Source: Rhyacichthys aspro
Lineage: Eukaryota; Chordata; Actinopteri; Gobiiformes; Rhyacichthyidae
NCBI GenBank assembly: GCA_036850595.1
Contig: CM072156.1
Location: 11,914,326-11,978,325, forward strand
Length of the DNA stretch: 64,000 nucleotides
Direction of reading: 5' to 3'
The notes under the pieces are model-generated. The model saw only the letters and a list, made by a program, of their open reading frames with translations. It was not told the DNA's origin and did not search any database. Each line of letters starts with the position of its first letter. Position 1 is the stretch's first letter. Shown one piece after another: positions 36,670-49,207 of this stretch. Made by a program: the position numbers and the translations under genes.

Positions 36670-39600
36670 CAAGAGGCCAGACTTTCAAACAAAAATATCT
36701 AGTTAAATAAATCAATAAATACATGTCATGCAGAGGGAAAGCTATGGCAGGGCCTGATGTGGGCCCCTGTGCCGTCGGTTAATGGTCACTGGTATAGAGT
36801 GTTGATCCAGCTGATAAGCTGATCAACTGGGGTCATTTATCAAGCAAAACCTTTGCTTAAATTTGAGCACTGTGTGTGACCGAAAGCCTTCTGACAAGTC
36901 TCCTCTATCCACCCTCTGTGGTTCTTGGCATGGTAACCCTGAAGAAACCTGAGCCATGTTATTACAGCTCTTTAACAGTGTAGTAGTTCTACAACAAGAC
37001 ATTAGAGAAAACAAATATGAAAATCTGGTTTGGAGAGAATTTTAAATATGTGCAGCAAAACTGACTTCATTGCAAAAGCAGATAAACTTGGTTGTTGGTG
37101 AAATGAGTAGCTAGCAGATCAAGTTGACACACAGTGAGTAAAGCCCATCTGGAATGAAATTCATCTCTCTACAAGCAAAAACCCAATACCCAGATCAGAT
37201 CTAGGGTGTTGCATAGCGATAATAGCTGAATATTCATTTTTGTACAAGCGGAAGACAAACACTCCCGTCCTTAATGACATCTCCAGGGAGGAAGTTCATT
37301 ACACAAGGTTGTTACGCAACAAAACTCTGTCACTTTGAGAGGTCAGAGGAGGTTCACATTGCCAACATTAGCGCAAAGCCAAAGGCAACTAGGTTAGTGA
37401 CACTTCCTGAATAAAATAAGTTGGAGGGAGAACTGGGATACACTGCATTTACAGGTAGACATGATGAGACTGCACTGCACTGGCCTACTTAGTGTCAGGC
37501 AGCTGCACCTTAAGACTGCATATGGGTTCAACCATTTATTCCCTATGCACAAGTGACTAATATCTTACAGTTGGTTTGAACTGGTCATAATAAATATATG
37601 GCCATACTGGGTGACAAAAATAGAGCTATAAAAAGAATATACCAAATAATGTAAGGGAATAATAAGCAGACTAATAAGACATATTCCTCCACACACTATC
37701 AGGGAAGTACTGGATGCATGTATATGCATATCTGCAAGTGTGTCTCTGGGAAAACACTGCAGCTTTAGTTACACTCCTCTGTGCAGTGATTGATGGTTGC
37801 TGTCTATGCAGGCCTACATTTTTGAGTAGACCGGAGTACTTACACATGAGCAAACATAAGATGGAAGACTGTGGCAGACTTACACTACAAAGAATATACC
37901 AAGACTGTGTGCGGCCCATACACACACATTGTACACACACACTGTAGAAAACACACACTCACATGCTTTACACCAAACCCGCAGATCCACCTCCCCACCT
38001 CCAGCGCTTGAAGATCTACCTGCCAGCTGCTGCCAGTCGCAGAGAAAGATGGGCTTTGTTGGTTTTGTGAAGCCCACCGACAAGACCCCCCTGGAGACAG
38101 CAGGTCTCCAGCAGCACAAGCCTCAGCCTTATCCACTCCGCCGCACAGGCAATCTGTTTTCTATATTACCAGCCTGTATCAGTGTACTATGCACTATAGA
38201 ACAGCAATTGAGCAGGAAATTAAGTTAGGGGATCGGTATTTGGCGAAGGAGAACGAGCTGGTGTGGTCTTTCCTCTCCACATACAAGGATCATTAAATAT
38301 CACACGACTTTCTTGATAAATTTCTTCTTCTCTCTGCTGTTCACATCAGCTTCCTCCTCCCTCATCCTTCTTTTCTTCTTTCCTCAATTTCCCTCTCGTC
38401 ATCTACACGTTTCTCTCCCATCTTGCTGTATTTGTAATACGTGTGAAACAAAACATCCTAATGGATGTTTGAACAGCTTGAGATGTGTCGGCCTGGGAAC
38501 TACCTCTCTGTGACAGGTAGCTATGGTGTGGAATTGAAACCATTACAAGAGGAAAATAGGGGACATATTTCTTCCTTTTCCCATTGTTTATTTCTTTTCT
38601 CTCTCTGGTCCCTCTCCACAGCTTCCTTCACCTTCTTTTTCTGTCTATTTTGTCTAATTATTTTACTGAACATACAAATAAAGGATGGGGTCAAAGCTCT
38701 TTTGAATTACCAGATGTGAAAGATCCTTTTTGCCAAAGTTCCCCTTTGGTACTGTCAGTCTATTTTACTTTTTTGTTTCTTTTATTAACTTCTTAATCAT
38801 AAACCTCATTATCAATCTAATAATTAACTTACATTCTAAATTACTTTTAGGTTAATTTTGGGCATTTCAAATGCCCCAGATCTCACATAATAATGTAATG
38901 TATGTTCATAGAAGACTTCACTTCTGTTCTTACACTTTTAGTTAGATCACTGCAATGCATGTGAGCAAAAAGGCACACGGCAATCACAAAATTTCTCTCC
39001 ACCTAATTATATTGCAAATAATAAATAAGAGTGATGTATTAGGTATGAAAATAGCATATAACTCCAAATAATTTATAAATGTATCCAACCACTGAGGTTT
39101 TTCTTTTGATAAGTGGGACATTAACTGTATCTGGAACTGTTAAATCTAGGTTTTCCATTTAGGTCAATATTATTGGGTGGACAAGAGTTTCCAATAAAAA
39201 CAAACAGACATGTTTTCAGGGTCAAGCAGATGTTTCACTGCTACAATCTGAATGTAATCAGCAGTGATGACAGGGGAATTATAAACATAAAATATTCCTG
39301 ACTGTGTAAAAAATAAGACATTGTGTAACATACAATCAAGCAAATTTTTATCTATGAATAAAAAAATACAAACATTGTTCTGTGGAGGTGCAGATTCATG
39401 ACCAGTCAAGGCCATGGTCGTGGTCAGGTTAGTGGGAGGCAGCCTGAGAGATAAGGAGCCAAACAGGTCTAAATCCCTCCTGAAGCGGTCTTGATGGACA
39501 GACAAGCCGCCATTAACAATGAGGTGGCTTGTGAGAGTAGCAGCTGATGGAAAGATACCCTGGCATTTGCTGTGTTAAGAAGTGGCCCTTAAAGATTTCA

Positions 39601-42475
39601 CACTTCCAATTTCTTTGAATTATCTGCCATCTCCAGCCTGTCACTCAGGCCCACAATCCCAGTTACTTGCTCAGTGAGGCACAAGGCTGGGTATTGACAA
39701 AGCAATCCACAATGATAGAGCAAAGGATGACAAAACATTAGACATACAACGCAATGTCCAACTACGTACGCAACTTGAACACATTTGTTGACTGTATGTT
39801 ATTTATCTTTAGCTCATTTACATTATATGCAATACTGTGGCCCACCCCCTTTTTTAAAGCTTATCATTTAATAAACGTCAGATCCAAGTTTAGTCTGGCT
39901 TTTAAATGAGCTTCACTTTCTTTTCTTCAGCGACCTGTGATTGGCTGAGAGCTACACTCTAAAAAATAAGGTAACAAAGTAAACAAAGGGGTAAACACTA
40001 CTCTACACTGTTCTTAAGGTATACACAGTTTGAATAAAATGGATTTCTATTCCATTATATATTATTAAAATGCTGCATATTATAGCTTTGAACACATTGC
40101 CAATCAAAACTATTCACAGTATTTATAGTTTTACTTTCTTTTTTCTTTCCCTGAGCATGTCAAGAAGCAAGCACATGTCTGTGGCACTTTCACTATACCA
40201 TGACTGATTTGACATGTTTTTAAAATGGTGCCAATATATAGAGGCCACACTCATCATTTACTAGACCATAGCAGACAGGGCAGAATGAATTTGTCAATGT
40301 CCACCTAAGGCAGTGATGACAGCTGATGCTGTTACAACACTGAGCAGACTGTTTATCAGATCTTTTGATTCACTTGATGCTCCAGACAAGCCATGATAGA
40401 AATATCACAACATCCCTATTACCCTCAGCATTCAGTACATAGCGTGCAGCCTGTGCTTTCAATGAATTATTAAAAGCCAACAGATTACGCTGCAAGGCTG
40501 GAAGTCTAGAGGCATGCTACAGATGCTGCTGAACAAAATACCAAGATCACAAGTGTGTTTTGCCCTTTTTTTATAAAGACGGAAACAAGCTAGAACAGGT
40601 AGCTATGGACAGTAGAAAAATAGCAGTTGGGTTTGGGCATGTGTGGCTGTTTGTGTGCAAAAGGGAGGTAGGGGAAAAGGGGGATGAAGGGCATAGTGTC
40701 AGGGCTTGTCTGACATGTGGCGTGGTGGGTTGGCTGGATGCTTGCTTTGCTGTCGAGATGGCTGGTTGGGTGCAACCCAGCTCAAGCCTGGCAACTCTCT
40801 CACTTTCCCTTTTTCTTGCTCCCTCTCTCTCCCCGGAGTGACGGGCTGAGACATTAAGACAGGCGTTTTAATTAACTGTGCCACTCTTCCACCTGCTGCC
40901 CTCAATATGCTCCGGCCCAGGCAAGCTGTCTCTCATACCACAAGCTTTTTTTTGTCTCCACAATCTTTTCTCCAACTATTTCCCCTTCTCTTACAGTTTT
41001 TTTCCCTCCTTTTAACAATCCAACTTCTTTTCTGTCCCTTGTGCATCTCATTGTAGCCTGACCCTAATAACTAAAACCTCATACCAATGATAAGGTAATT
41101 TCATGAGGCACATGTGACAAAATAAGTGTTCATTTTTTTTCTTTGAGCGAATTAATTCCAACATGTGTCCTGTTCTACTGACCCCATAACTATCCCCACT
41201 GATCCCACACATGCACACACATACACTCAAGCTCCTCAAATCTATGTGGTAATTCAGTTCTGCCCAGCACTCATCAGGCTATTCATTAAGGCCTGATTGG
41301 AGATGGATATTTCTGTTCCCTCATGACAGAATGGAGCTGGGGATCAAACCAGGGACATTACAGGATTTACAAGAACAAATACAGCGTAGAAGGTTTTTAA
41401 ATGTGTCTGTACCAATTACTCTTTGTAAATACATCTTGTGCTGTTAAGAATCACATTTAGTGCTGTAATTTATAGTTATATATAGTTCAACCATTTAGAT
41501 TTGACTTGTGAAATAATTACATAACAGCAACAAATGATCCACTTTTAAGCTCTATTTAAAATGTATTACATTTTTAATGGAGTTATTATAGATGGCATTA
41601 ACAACACAGAAATGGTCACAGAAAGTGTTGAGATAAAAGGATTAATGCCCTTCTTTTAGAATTAAAGAAGAGTCCTGGAGATACAATTGAAACTAACAAA
41701 TGGCCTAGCTCTGGCTTCATGACAGGGCCTCAGTCGCAGTCATACAGTAAGAAGGTGGCAACTGGGGCCCATATATCAACCAGGAAGACAAGGATCATTC
41801 ATCTGCTGTGTGAGAAGAAGTGACTTTGAAGTTCTCCACTGTGAGGTGAAAGAGCAGCCATGGCCTCAACCTCTCTGTTTATGTAGCCGCACTAGCCCGG
41901 GGAGAGTTCTTAATGAATGATGTGTATAGACGGACACTGCAGCTGAAAGTGCATACGCCGTATCTGTGTAAGTGTCTAGACACACCAAGGGTTTACTCAT
42001 ACTTTATGGTCACATGACTTGGTGTGCATTCAAACATGTACTGTCTATATAAACAGACACAGAGACAGTAGTGAATAGACACAGTCTAACACATAGTTGT
42101 ACATAGAGATGAGTGACTCACCAGTTAGAGGTAGGCTTTGCCATGTCCTTCACTTGTGCGCTTGCAGGATCACTTCATCTGAATACATGAGGTTGCCTTT
42201 TATGTTTCCACATGCCTTTCCACAGTCCCATTGATATAACCCCCTGCCAACTGGACATCAAAATATCACATTTTACTAAAATACATTTTAATTGGTTTCT
42301 CAAACATAAGGTGAAACTGTTACTTTGGCACTCAAACCATACATATACATTTAGAATGCATTTTATGGAAAAACTTACAGATTTATCTTAAGAGCTATTT
42401 AACAAGTCATCTATTTCAAGACATGGGGCACTCAGTGATTCCCCTCCATTAATTTCACACTATAGCTGAGGCCTC
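36670..42475. other. Non-coding stretch, no gene seen
   Basis: Short ORFs on both strands without recognisable domains. A pyrimidine-rich tract lies at about 38310-38430 and another at about 40795-40835. A homeodomain-type core TTTTAATTAACTG lies at 40865-40880. Confidence 0.5.
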
Positions 42476-42910
42476 TAACCCCTGCAGCTCATCTGCATCT
42501 CTACCCAGCAAACCTCTGGGAGCATGTTGTCCTTGTTGTGCTGCTGCTGCATGAGGCTAGATGGTTATAAATTATGGATGCAATGCAAAAGCTGTAAAAT
42601 TTGTTGTATCTTCTATTATCTTCATGTTAAAGGCCACAAAAGCTCTTCAGTGAAGTCAGCCATTAAGAAATGACAGGTATTGCTACCAGGCTTCTTTATA
42701 GCCTATTACCTGCAATGACAGCAGCTGCTGCTGCACCACTGTACGGCCTATCACATTATTTGCAGCTAAAGTCAGCTACTGTGTCATTTCGCCTCATTTT
42801 CTTGACAGTGCTATCATAAATCCATTGGGCTGCAGGGGAAACTGTCTACTACCTCGATTATCTTCATAGCCTGAATGAATTCTGAAATGTATGTAACAGG
42901 CAATGACTGC
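42476..42910. promoter_or_regulatory. Candidate conserved non-coding element near the RCC1-like exon
   Basis: Complex sequence with repeated CAGC/GCTG E-box-like and CTGCTGCTGC motifs, ATAAATTATGG and CATTATTTGC cores. It lies 300 bp downstream of the minus-strand exon, so an intronic element is possible if that exon is live. Confidence 0.28.
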
Positions 42911-43209
42911 TATGGATCAGGAGCCAGGGCCGTATCCTCTCTCACTCTTCTTCTGCTTGTCTCTCTTTTAGGTGATGTGCAAAGTGAGGGATTCAGGGAT
43001 TGGAAATTCACATAAAAGTGAGCAAAATGCTTGAACTTTGAAGAACACATGACAGCCCAGCCAGTGAGTAGTGATGTGAACTCTTTCTTAATGATAGTAT
43101 TCAGCTAATAAAAGAAGAATAAGACCAAAGATAAAATTGTGACATGAAGTGTACTCTGTCGGTGGGAAACACTTGGAATATATGCTGTAGGCAAAATATC
43201 TCACTATAC

Positions 43210-43334
43210 CTGTCAAGGCAAGATTGTGGTTGGCCTCACAGATGACCTTTGACATGTGGTCCAAGCCCTCCACAAAGTGTGGAATAGTAGCATTTTCAAT
43301 GAATCCACTGCCAAGTTGTCTGTAGTCATTGTTC
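43210..43334 (-). CDS. Isolated exon encoding an RCC1-type repeat
   Basis: On the minus strand a 125-nt segment is bounded by a strong acceptor (T-rich tract then CAG|GAAC, exon start 43334) and a donor (ACAG|GTATAG, exon end 43210). It has one base, then 41 open codons, then one base, so the flanking introns would be phases 2 and 1. The translation contains NNDYRQLGSG, later IPHFVEGLD, and ends KVICEANHNLALT. This matches the RCC1 repeat pattern (G-x-N-x-Y-G-Q-L-G-x-G ... P-x-x-V ... H-x-L-A-L-T). RCC1 repeats form seven-bladed propellers in RCC1, HERC, RPGR, NEK8/9 and related proteins. The usual Gly before Gln-Leu-Gly is Arg here, and the usual Cys-Gly before His-x-Leu is Cys-Glu-Ala-Asn. 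No other RCC1 exon was noticed in the window, so it could be an exon of a gene with very large introns or a relic. I cannot name the parent gene. Confidence 0.5.
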
Positions 43335-43839
43335 CTGAAAAACAAAAACAAAAAACACACACACAGAAACACAAAAAAAGTACACTGTGTTAAACAGGCA
43401 TCATTCACTTTCTATTTGAAAACACCTGGCAAAATAATTTCAGATTAAGTTCTTTAATTGTTCTGTAATTGGATCATTAAATTGTAAAAAGATATGTACC
43501 ATTAAAGCAGGTATTATAAACAATATAAACATAAGTTATAGAGATATAATTTTTTGATATATACAATCAGAAGTTGCAACTAACTGTTATTGAGACAAAA
43601 AGGTATAGTCTGACATAAAAAAAAAGAATAAGTGCTGCAAGAAGTCTTGTTCTCCGGCAATTTGCATCTGCCACTTTTTACTGCATCTGTTCTAAGTGCC
43701 ACTCAGTGTTCTCTTCTCCTTTTGTTAGGAAGTGTTGAGCCCCAACTACTTAAGCTCACCTCCTACCTACTCCAAGCTTTGTCCCAATCTTCTCTGCAGT
43801 CCAGTAATGAGCAAACTGCCACAAAACCACTAGGAAATT

Positions 43840-44240
43840 AATGACTCATTACAAGCAGGGCCTAGGCCGCTCCACAGCCTCCTCTGTTCACCTACTCCAC
43901 CTCAGATGCCCACATGTAATCCTCCCTCTCTCATTGCTACAACCCATACAGAAAGATCCCAACACCTCCCTATCAATTAGAGCCTATTACAGGGCTCCCA
44001 CCCTTGCACAGCAAATAAAAAGGGCCTTCACAACTCAAGAGCGTGCACAGCAGAGATTGGGAGAGTTGAATGAGGAGCCTAAAGGTGCTCTTTTCACACC
44101 CTTGCCCTTATCCATTATGCCAATGTGTAGAGCCCCTAAGGAGAAACTTGCAGCCCCAAAAAGACTTGGGGATGAAAATAAGCCAAGGGAGGTATTCTTG
44201 GTCACACCTTCTTTCTTCTGTCCTCTACTCCAGTGTTAAA
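43840..44240 (+). other. 132-codon open frame, not supported as a gene
   Basis: An ATG-to-stop frame from 43841 overlaps a second open frame at 44070-44255. The translation is Pro/Leu/Arg-rich with no motif I recognise, no splice partner and no poly(A) signal close by. I list it because the block is more GC-rich and complex than its flanks, which may mean a conserved non-coding element. Confidence 0.15.
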
Positions 44241-44259
44241 TTATACTATAACTAGCCCT

Positions 44260-47200
44260 TAGGCAGGAAACATGGTCACTGTGCCCTTGTTTGAACAAAG
44301 TTACAAAATGATGAAAGTATCTAAATATTATGTATTAATTACAGCCTTGGTAACACTGGGCAGCACACCCAGATTATAACATGATAAAGCAAAAGGTGGA
44401 AAAGAGCATATGCTTGAAAATTCATGTGATTATTGATTATTTTCACCCTTGTGTTCCCCTATAGATATTATCTACTTATTCATGAAGCTGTTGGTCTTTG
44501 TTCAATGTGAAAAAAACTGTTTTACATTGCCAGCATTTTAGAACACTGCCTCTTTTTTCCTGATGGTGTATGTATCAGCTTTTCATTGCTATGCTCAATG
44601 GCCTTTGAAGCTACGGTACATTTCAAGGCAATCCCTCAGAGAGTGAATGGGTGAGATCACATGGGTGTGAGGTGGTTTAGAATGCCAAATCCTGCTGAAA
44701 GTGTCATTTCCAGTCGCAGACATCAATTTGGTGTGTGAAACAGGGCCTCAAGAGAGTATGATAGCCGAGGAGATCCCTGACAAGAGCAAAGGGCCTGGGG
44801 ATCAGCTCCTGCTCACCTGGATAAGACAGGAATTGTACAAAGCGCTTCAAACACACAGAGGAAAGTGGAAGACAGGAAAAATGGAGAAAGAGGGGAAACT
44901 CTGTAATATGACTTTTTATATCATACAAAGCACCTTTAGTTAACAAACTCAAAAATATCACGGGAAGGAATTTACATACACATGAAGCTTATTATTTCAT
45001 CATTGTGTCTAATGAATGTTGCACATATGTAATGGCTCCTGATACATCACACACAGACGAATGCGATGGATGTGATGTCACAGTTGCACCAAAATCATTC
45101 CATACCCTCGTCAAAGTCAACATTTATGTCAAACTTGAGAGAGTTAAACAGTCAGAAATTCTCAAGGCAGCAGTCGATCATTCTCTCGGATGACAAAACA
45201 GTAACACAAGTATAAAATTGTTAACTTATTAGCATCACTACATCTGGGTAAACATTTAGTAGTATTTTAGTAGTAAATGTTGTACTGAGGCGGTGTTGTT
45301 AATCCAAAGATAAAGCCTAAATGATCTTAAATGACTGATAATTACGGCACCAGCTCATTAGTCTTCTTTTCAAACTGTAACTACTCAAATCACAGCCGTG
45401 TAGTATTACACAGAGCCAGATGCAAACAAACATACAGCTGTTAGCGTTTATTGCCATTGTAACGAGGTAAATGATGTACAAAATGTCTCATAACGTTAAA
45501 CACAGATTTAAGGATAGGACTACACACAATTTAGATTCAGTTAAAAACGGTGGTGTATTTAACTGCTTATGTTGTGGTAATAATCCATGAGGGCTCAAGT
45601 TTAACATGATTCCAGTATATTTACTATATATACTATTTATTGATCGGTAGCTTATTTTATTACAAATGGACTTCTGTGAATAAGGTAATAAAAGCTAGTT
45701 AACAACCTATGGGTTAACTCAACTCAAATGACTGAAAGGAAACTTCATGACTCATGAGAGTTACTGGGTTTTATTAAGACAGCCTGATTATATGAAGTTC
45801 AATTTGCAAATTTGATTTAACAATTGATTAAAAACAAAAAAGTACTTAGCTTAAAGAACTTGATAAAATACTACGAAAAAAGGTGGGATAGCATACACTT
45901 CTAAAATTTCTCCGTCAAAATCTAGGCTTAAAAATGAGTAACATGGAATTGATTCTGAGCCTTCAAACCCATACTACTATATTTATTTATTTCCAAAATC
46001 ATTCACCTAACACGTCATAATCAGAGCTAACAGGACAATGCTCTAGGCTCTATTGATTATTTGTTGAAATATTTTCTATTAGGCATAGACAAAAGCATCA
46101 CAGCAGCCCACTGTATCTGCCGTACATCTTCGCTAATAATGATACAGACTCCTAAGAAAAAAAATCCTCTGGGCCTGCTATGAAAGTTTAAGATGCAATG
46201 CGGTAAAATACAATGTGCTGTAAAATATTAATGTGTGTGGTAAAATTATGCTGGTGGTAATATTTTAGATTGCTGCTGTCTGTAAAAGAGGCATATCTGT
46301 ATTTATTTACAAGCGGGGATAGTGGACGGGGGCTTTGTCTGAAGCCATGTTTATGAATATCGACTCAGGCTCCTAGGTAAGTGGCTATAAATCTGGGAGA
46401 GGATCTTTGTAAAGTTCCCTTGGAGGACATAACTTCAAGTCTAAGCGCCTCCTTCCTTCACTTGACTTTTAAACATTTAGATGTAGCCCCGCCAACTGCA
46501 TTTAGAAGAGCTTCTAAATTATGAAGAGCTCCATTTTGAGAGTCCAAGTGTTAACCAATCAGACTTGATAAATTGTGCAATAGATTTCTCAAGGAAAGAA
46601 ACAGAGGTGTGTTTGGCCCTTGATCTGAAGTGTTTATGAGTTTGGGGAATACAAACATTGATCTCTGTACAAGCTGCTATGTTCCAGATGTTGAGGGGAA
46701 GATACACTTCAGTCCCTGCAATCCAATACACTACACTACCACGCTATTCATTATTCTGAGGGAAAATGTATCTCTGAGTCTGATGTTTCAGAGCGAAGAT
46801 GATGAAAACTGCTCAAAGCTGAGAGCGTGACCTGTGCTAATGAGCGGAGCATGTATGATCAAACCACCCTTGTACCACAGCTATGACCTTAGGCTATTAA
46901 GACCAGCTAGATGAGCTCCACATGGGATGATCCATACTCAGGTGACTCATTCACACCTTCATTTTATTCTTTGTTGCACCATTTTTTTTTTAACATATTT
47001 ATCTATTTTTTTAGGTTTGAAGCTTTGAGTTCACATGGGTGATTGCATTAGTCATGGTGCTACACTTAGCTGACCCATAGATGATGGACACAGAGCACAG
47101 TATATCCTCTGGCTATGATCATTACATATGAGGCAGGATTAGGAGAAGTGATTAGGTTCTTGACTGAGTTCAAAGAGCTGAACTTTTGCACTCCGGCATA

Positions 47201-48660
47201 AGAAGTGAATTTGCTTAGGGATTGGTTTTTGTTTTTTGTTTTTTGAATGGCTGGTAATCAATATAGCTATGGTTACTGTCACTAGTTAATGGCTGGAAAC
47301 TATTGATCTGACTTTCAGGTTTACTTATAGTTAAATAGTTACCACCTTGGCAAGGCTGAAGCAAAATAATAACCTGCTCTCAAATGTTTTGCCCTGGTTA
47401 CTTTTTTGATAATTTTTTTCCTTTCTTCAAATTGACTCGCACATCCATCACACTTCACTTTCAAACACAATGAGTTCATATAAGGTAATGTAAGAAAGGT
47501 ATATTTGAGAAAACAGCACAGAAATTGTGTCTAAACAAGCTAACACACAAAGGACCGAGGTATAGACCTTATAAAGATCTGTGGTGGTAGAAGAGGAATG
47601 AAGGAAACATAACGGAAATTATCTGAAGGCAAATCCTGCTTTTTTAGATTAGGTTTGTGCTTGTGCTACTAGGAACTAATGAAATTAGGCTCTGTTTGGA
47701 ACCTAATCAGTCGTGATTACCTGTTGAACATTGCAAATGGGTAGCCTCTCAGCACTCAGCACAGATATGAAGGCTGATTTGCACTAATTAAAAGTGATGT
47801 AGATATGAGACAGGAAGACACTGAATAAAATGCAAATCAAAAACAGTGTTTTTGAAAAGCAGGCAAACAACGTTAAGCTCATCTACTTATTTATCTAGTC
47901 TATTATTAGGTTAGGTATATTATTTTGTCTTTAGCCCCCTTTATGCTCACTTTATGTTCTCATGATATTCCTGTCTTTCCTGTTTCATCCTAAAAAGGAG
48001 CAGTGCTGACATGGGGGTGTCAAGTGGTCCCATCTTCATTCCACAATGGGAGGTAATAACAGAGGTGTCACAAGCATAAGCTCAAGCATAATCTTGCTAC
48101 TTAATTGTGAAGTATTAGGTGTGCACATCGCAGTAAATGCATGAAAACAAGAATTGTGTGTAAGACAAATATGGTCCATTTGTAATAATGAGTACAAGTG
48201 TGTTATTAATAGTCATTACAAATTAGCAATTTGCTTTTGTATTCTTTATTTTCACCTCATGGCAAAAAGAACTTCTGTGGTATTTAAAAAGTACATTACA
48301 CACTAGAAGGTGGTCAGCTTTTACACAGAAGGCCAGGACACAGAAAAAAAAAAAAAAAAAAAAAGAGGGAAGTGGTTAATTTATTTATTTTTGCCATGCT
48401 ACATGCAAAGCATACAGTAAATCATGAGAGAAGTTCCCACAAATATTCAGGAATTTGTGGGAAGAAAAGCAGCGATTGCAAAATGAACGTTTTTTCCTTT
48501 AAGTACATTTTAAATTTTAAGAAACATCACTTAAAGTTTACTCATATAAGGAGTATGGTTTCCCTCCCCACACTTTTAGTTTTGTGATTGAAATGTGTGT
48601 AAAGCCCACACCACTTTAAGCCCATATTTACAGTTACAATCTAGCTGTTGTTTTCCAAGG
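44260..48660. other. Non-coding stretch with candidate conserved patches
   Basis: No gene seen. Enhancer-like patches lie at 45310-45480 (GATAATTACGG, CTCATTAGTC), 46310-46600 (complex, few repeats) and 47640-47810 (ACTAATGAAATTAGG, CCTAATCAG, ACTAATTAAAAG). Confidence 0.4.
48344..48364. repeat. Poly(A) run, 21 bases
   Basis: A homopolymer of A. Similar runs lie at 17636-17653 (18 A), 50256-50278 (23 A) and 52119-52136 (18 A), with T runs at 15567-15583 and 19965-19979. No retroposed body was recognised next to them. Confidence 0.9.
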
Positions 48661-48667
48661 AGCTGTG

Positions 48668-49207
48668 CTATGCTATGCCTTTTTTTAATTTATTTAGCTG
48701 TAAGGCAGAGTGTGATAAGACAGAACGAAGACTTCCCTCATAACGTGCACATGCCAAGTCTGACATAATCCAATCTGGTCCATTTTCATCAGCTTTTGTC
48801 TTGTGTTTTTTGCTTCTCTTTTGGACTTTCCTTTGGTTCCAACGATGGCTCAAAAACCTGAAATGACACAATTCGGTCGCACTTGTATGGCAAAAAGGCT
48901 GCCATCCAAACAGCTTTTCTCCAGTGAAATCCTTGAAGACCCACACACATTTAAATCTGGCCCTGGGGGCAACAGGCTCTAAACCACAGAGATAAAAAAA
49001 AATAAAGGCATCCAGGCCAAAAGCAGAAATATATATTTTAAGGAAGGGCTTACCATGGCAACAAAAAGGCATGTCAAACTTGTGGAAAGGAGGCATTTTG
49101 ACTGAGGAGTAAACACAGACCAGTGTGCCCGTAGGAAAGCCTAGCAAAAGCTCTTCGCATATTAAAGGGCCCGGCCTCATGGATGTAAACAGCAAAAAGA
49201 GAGACAA
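48668..49207 (-). other. Longest open frame in the window (179 codons), doubtful gene
   Basis: A single-exon ATG-to-TAG frame. The translation is rich in Phe, Cys, Lys and Trp with a basic patch KVQKRSKKHKTK near residue 130. There is no recognised domain, signal peptide or poly(A) signal in place. The plus strand of the same interval reads like a conserved non-coding block. It could be an orphan gene, but chance or constraint on non-coding DNA is more likely. Confidence 0.15.

Noticed and set aside
43841..44239. 132-codon plus-strand ORF as a gene
   Set aside because: No domain, splice partner or poly(A) signal, and a second frame is open over the same DNA. Kept only as a doubtful open frame.
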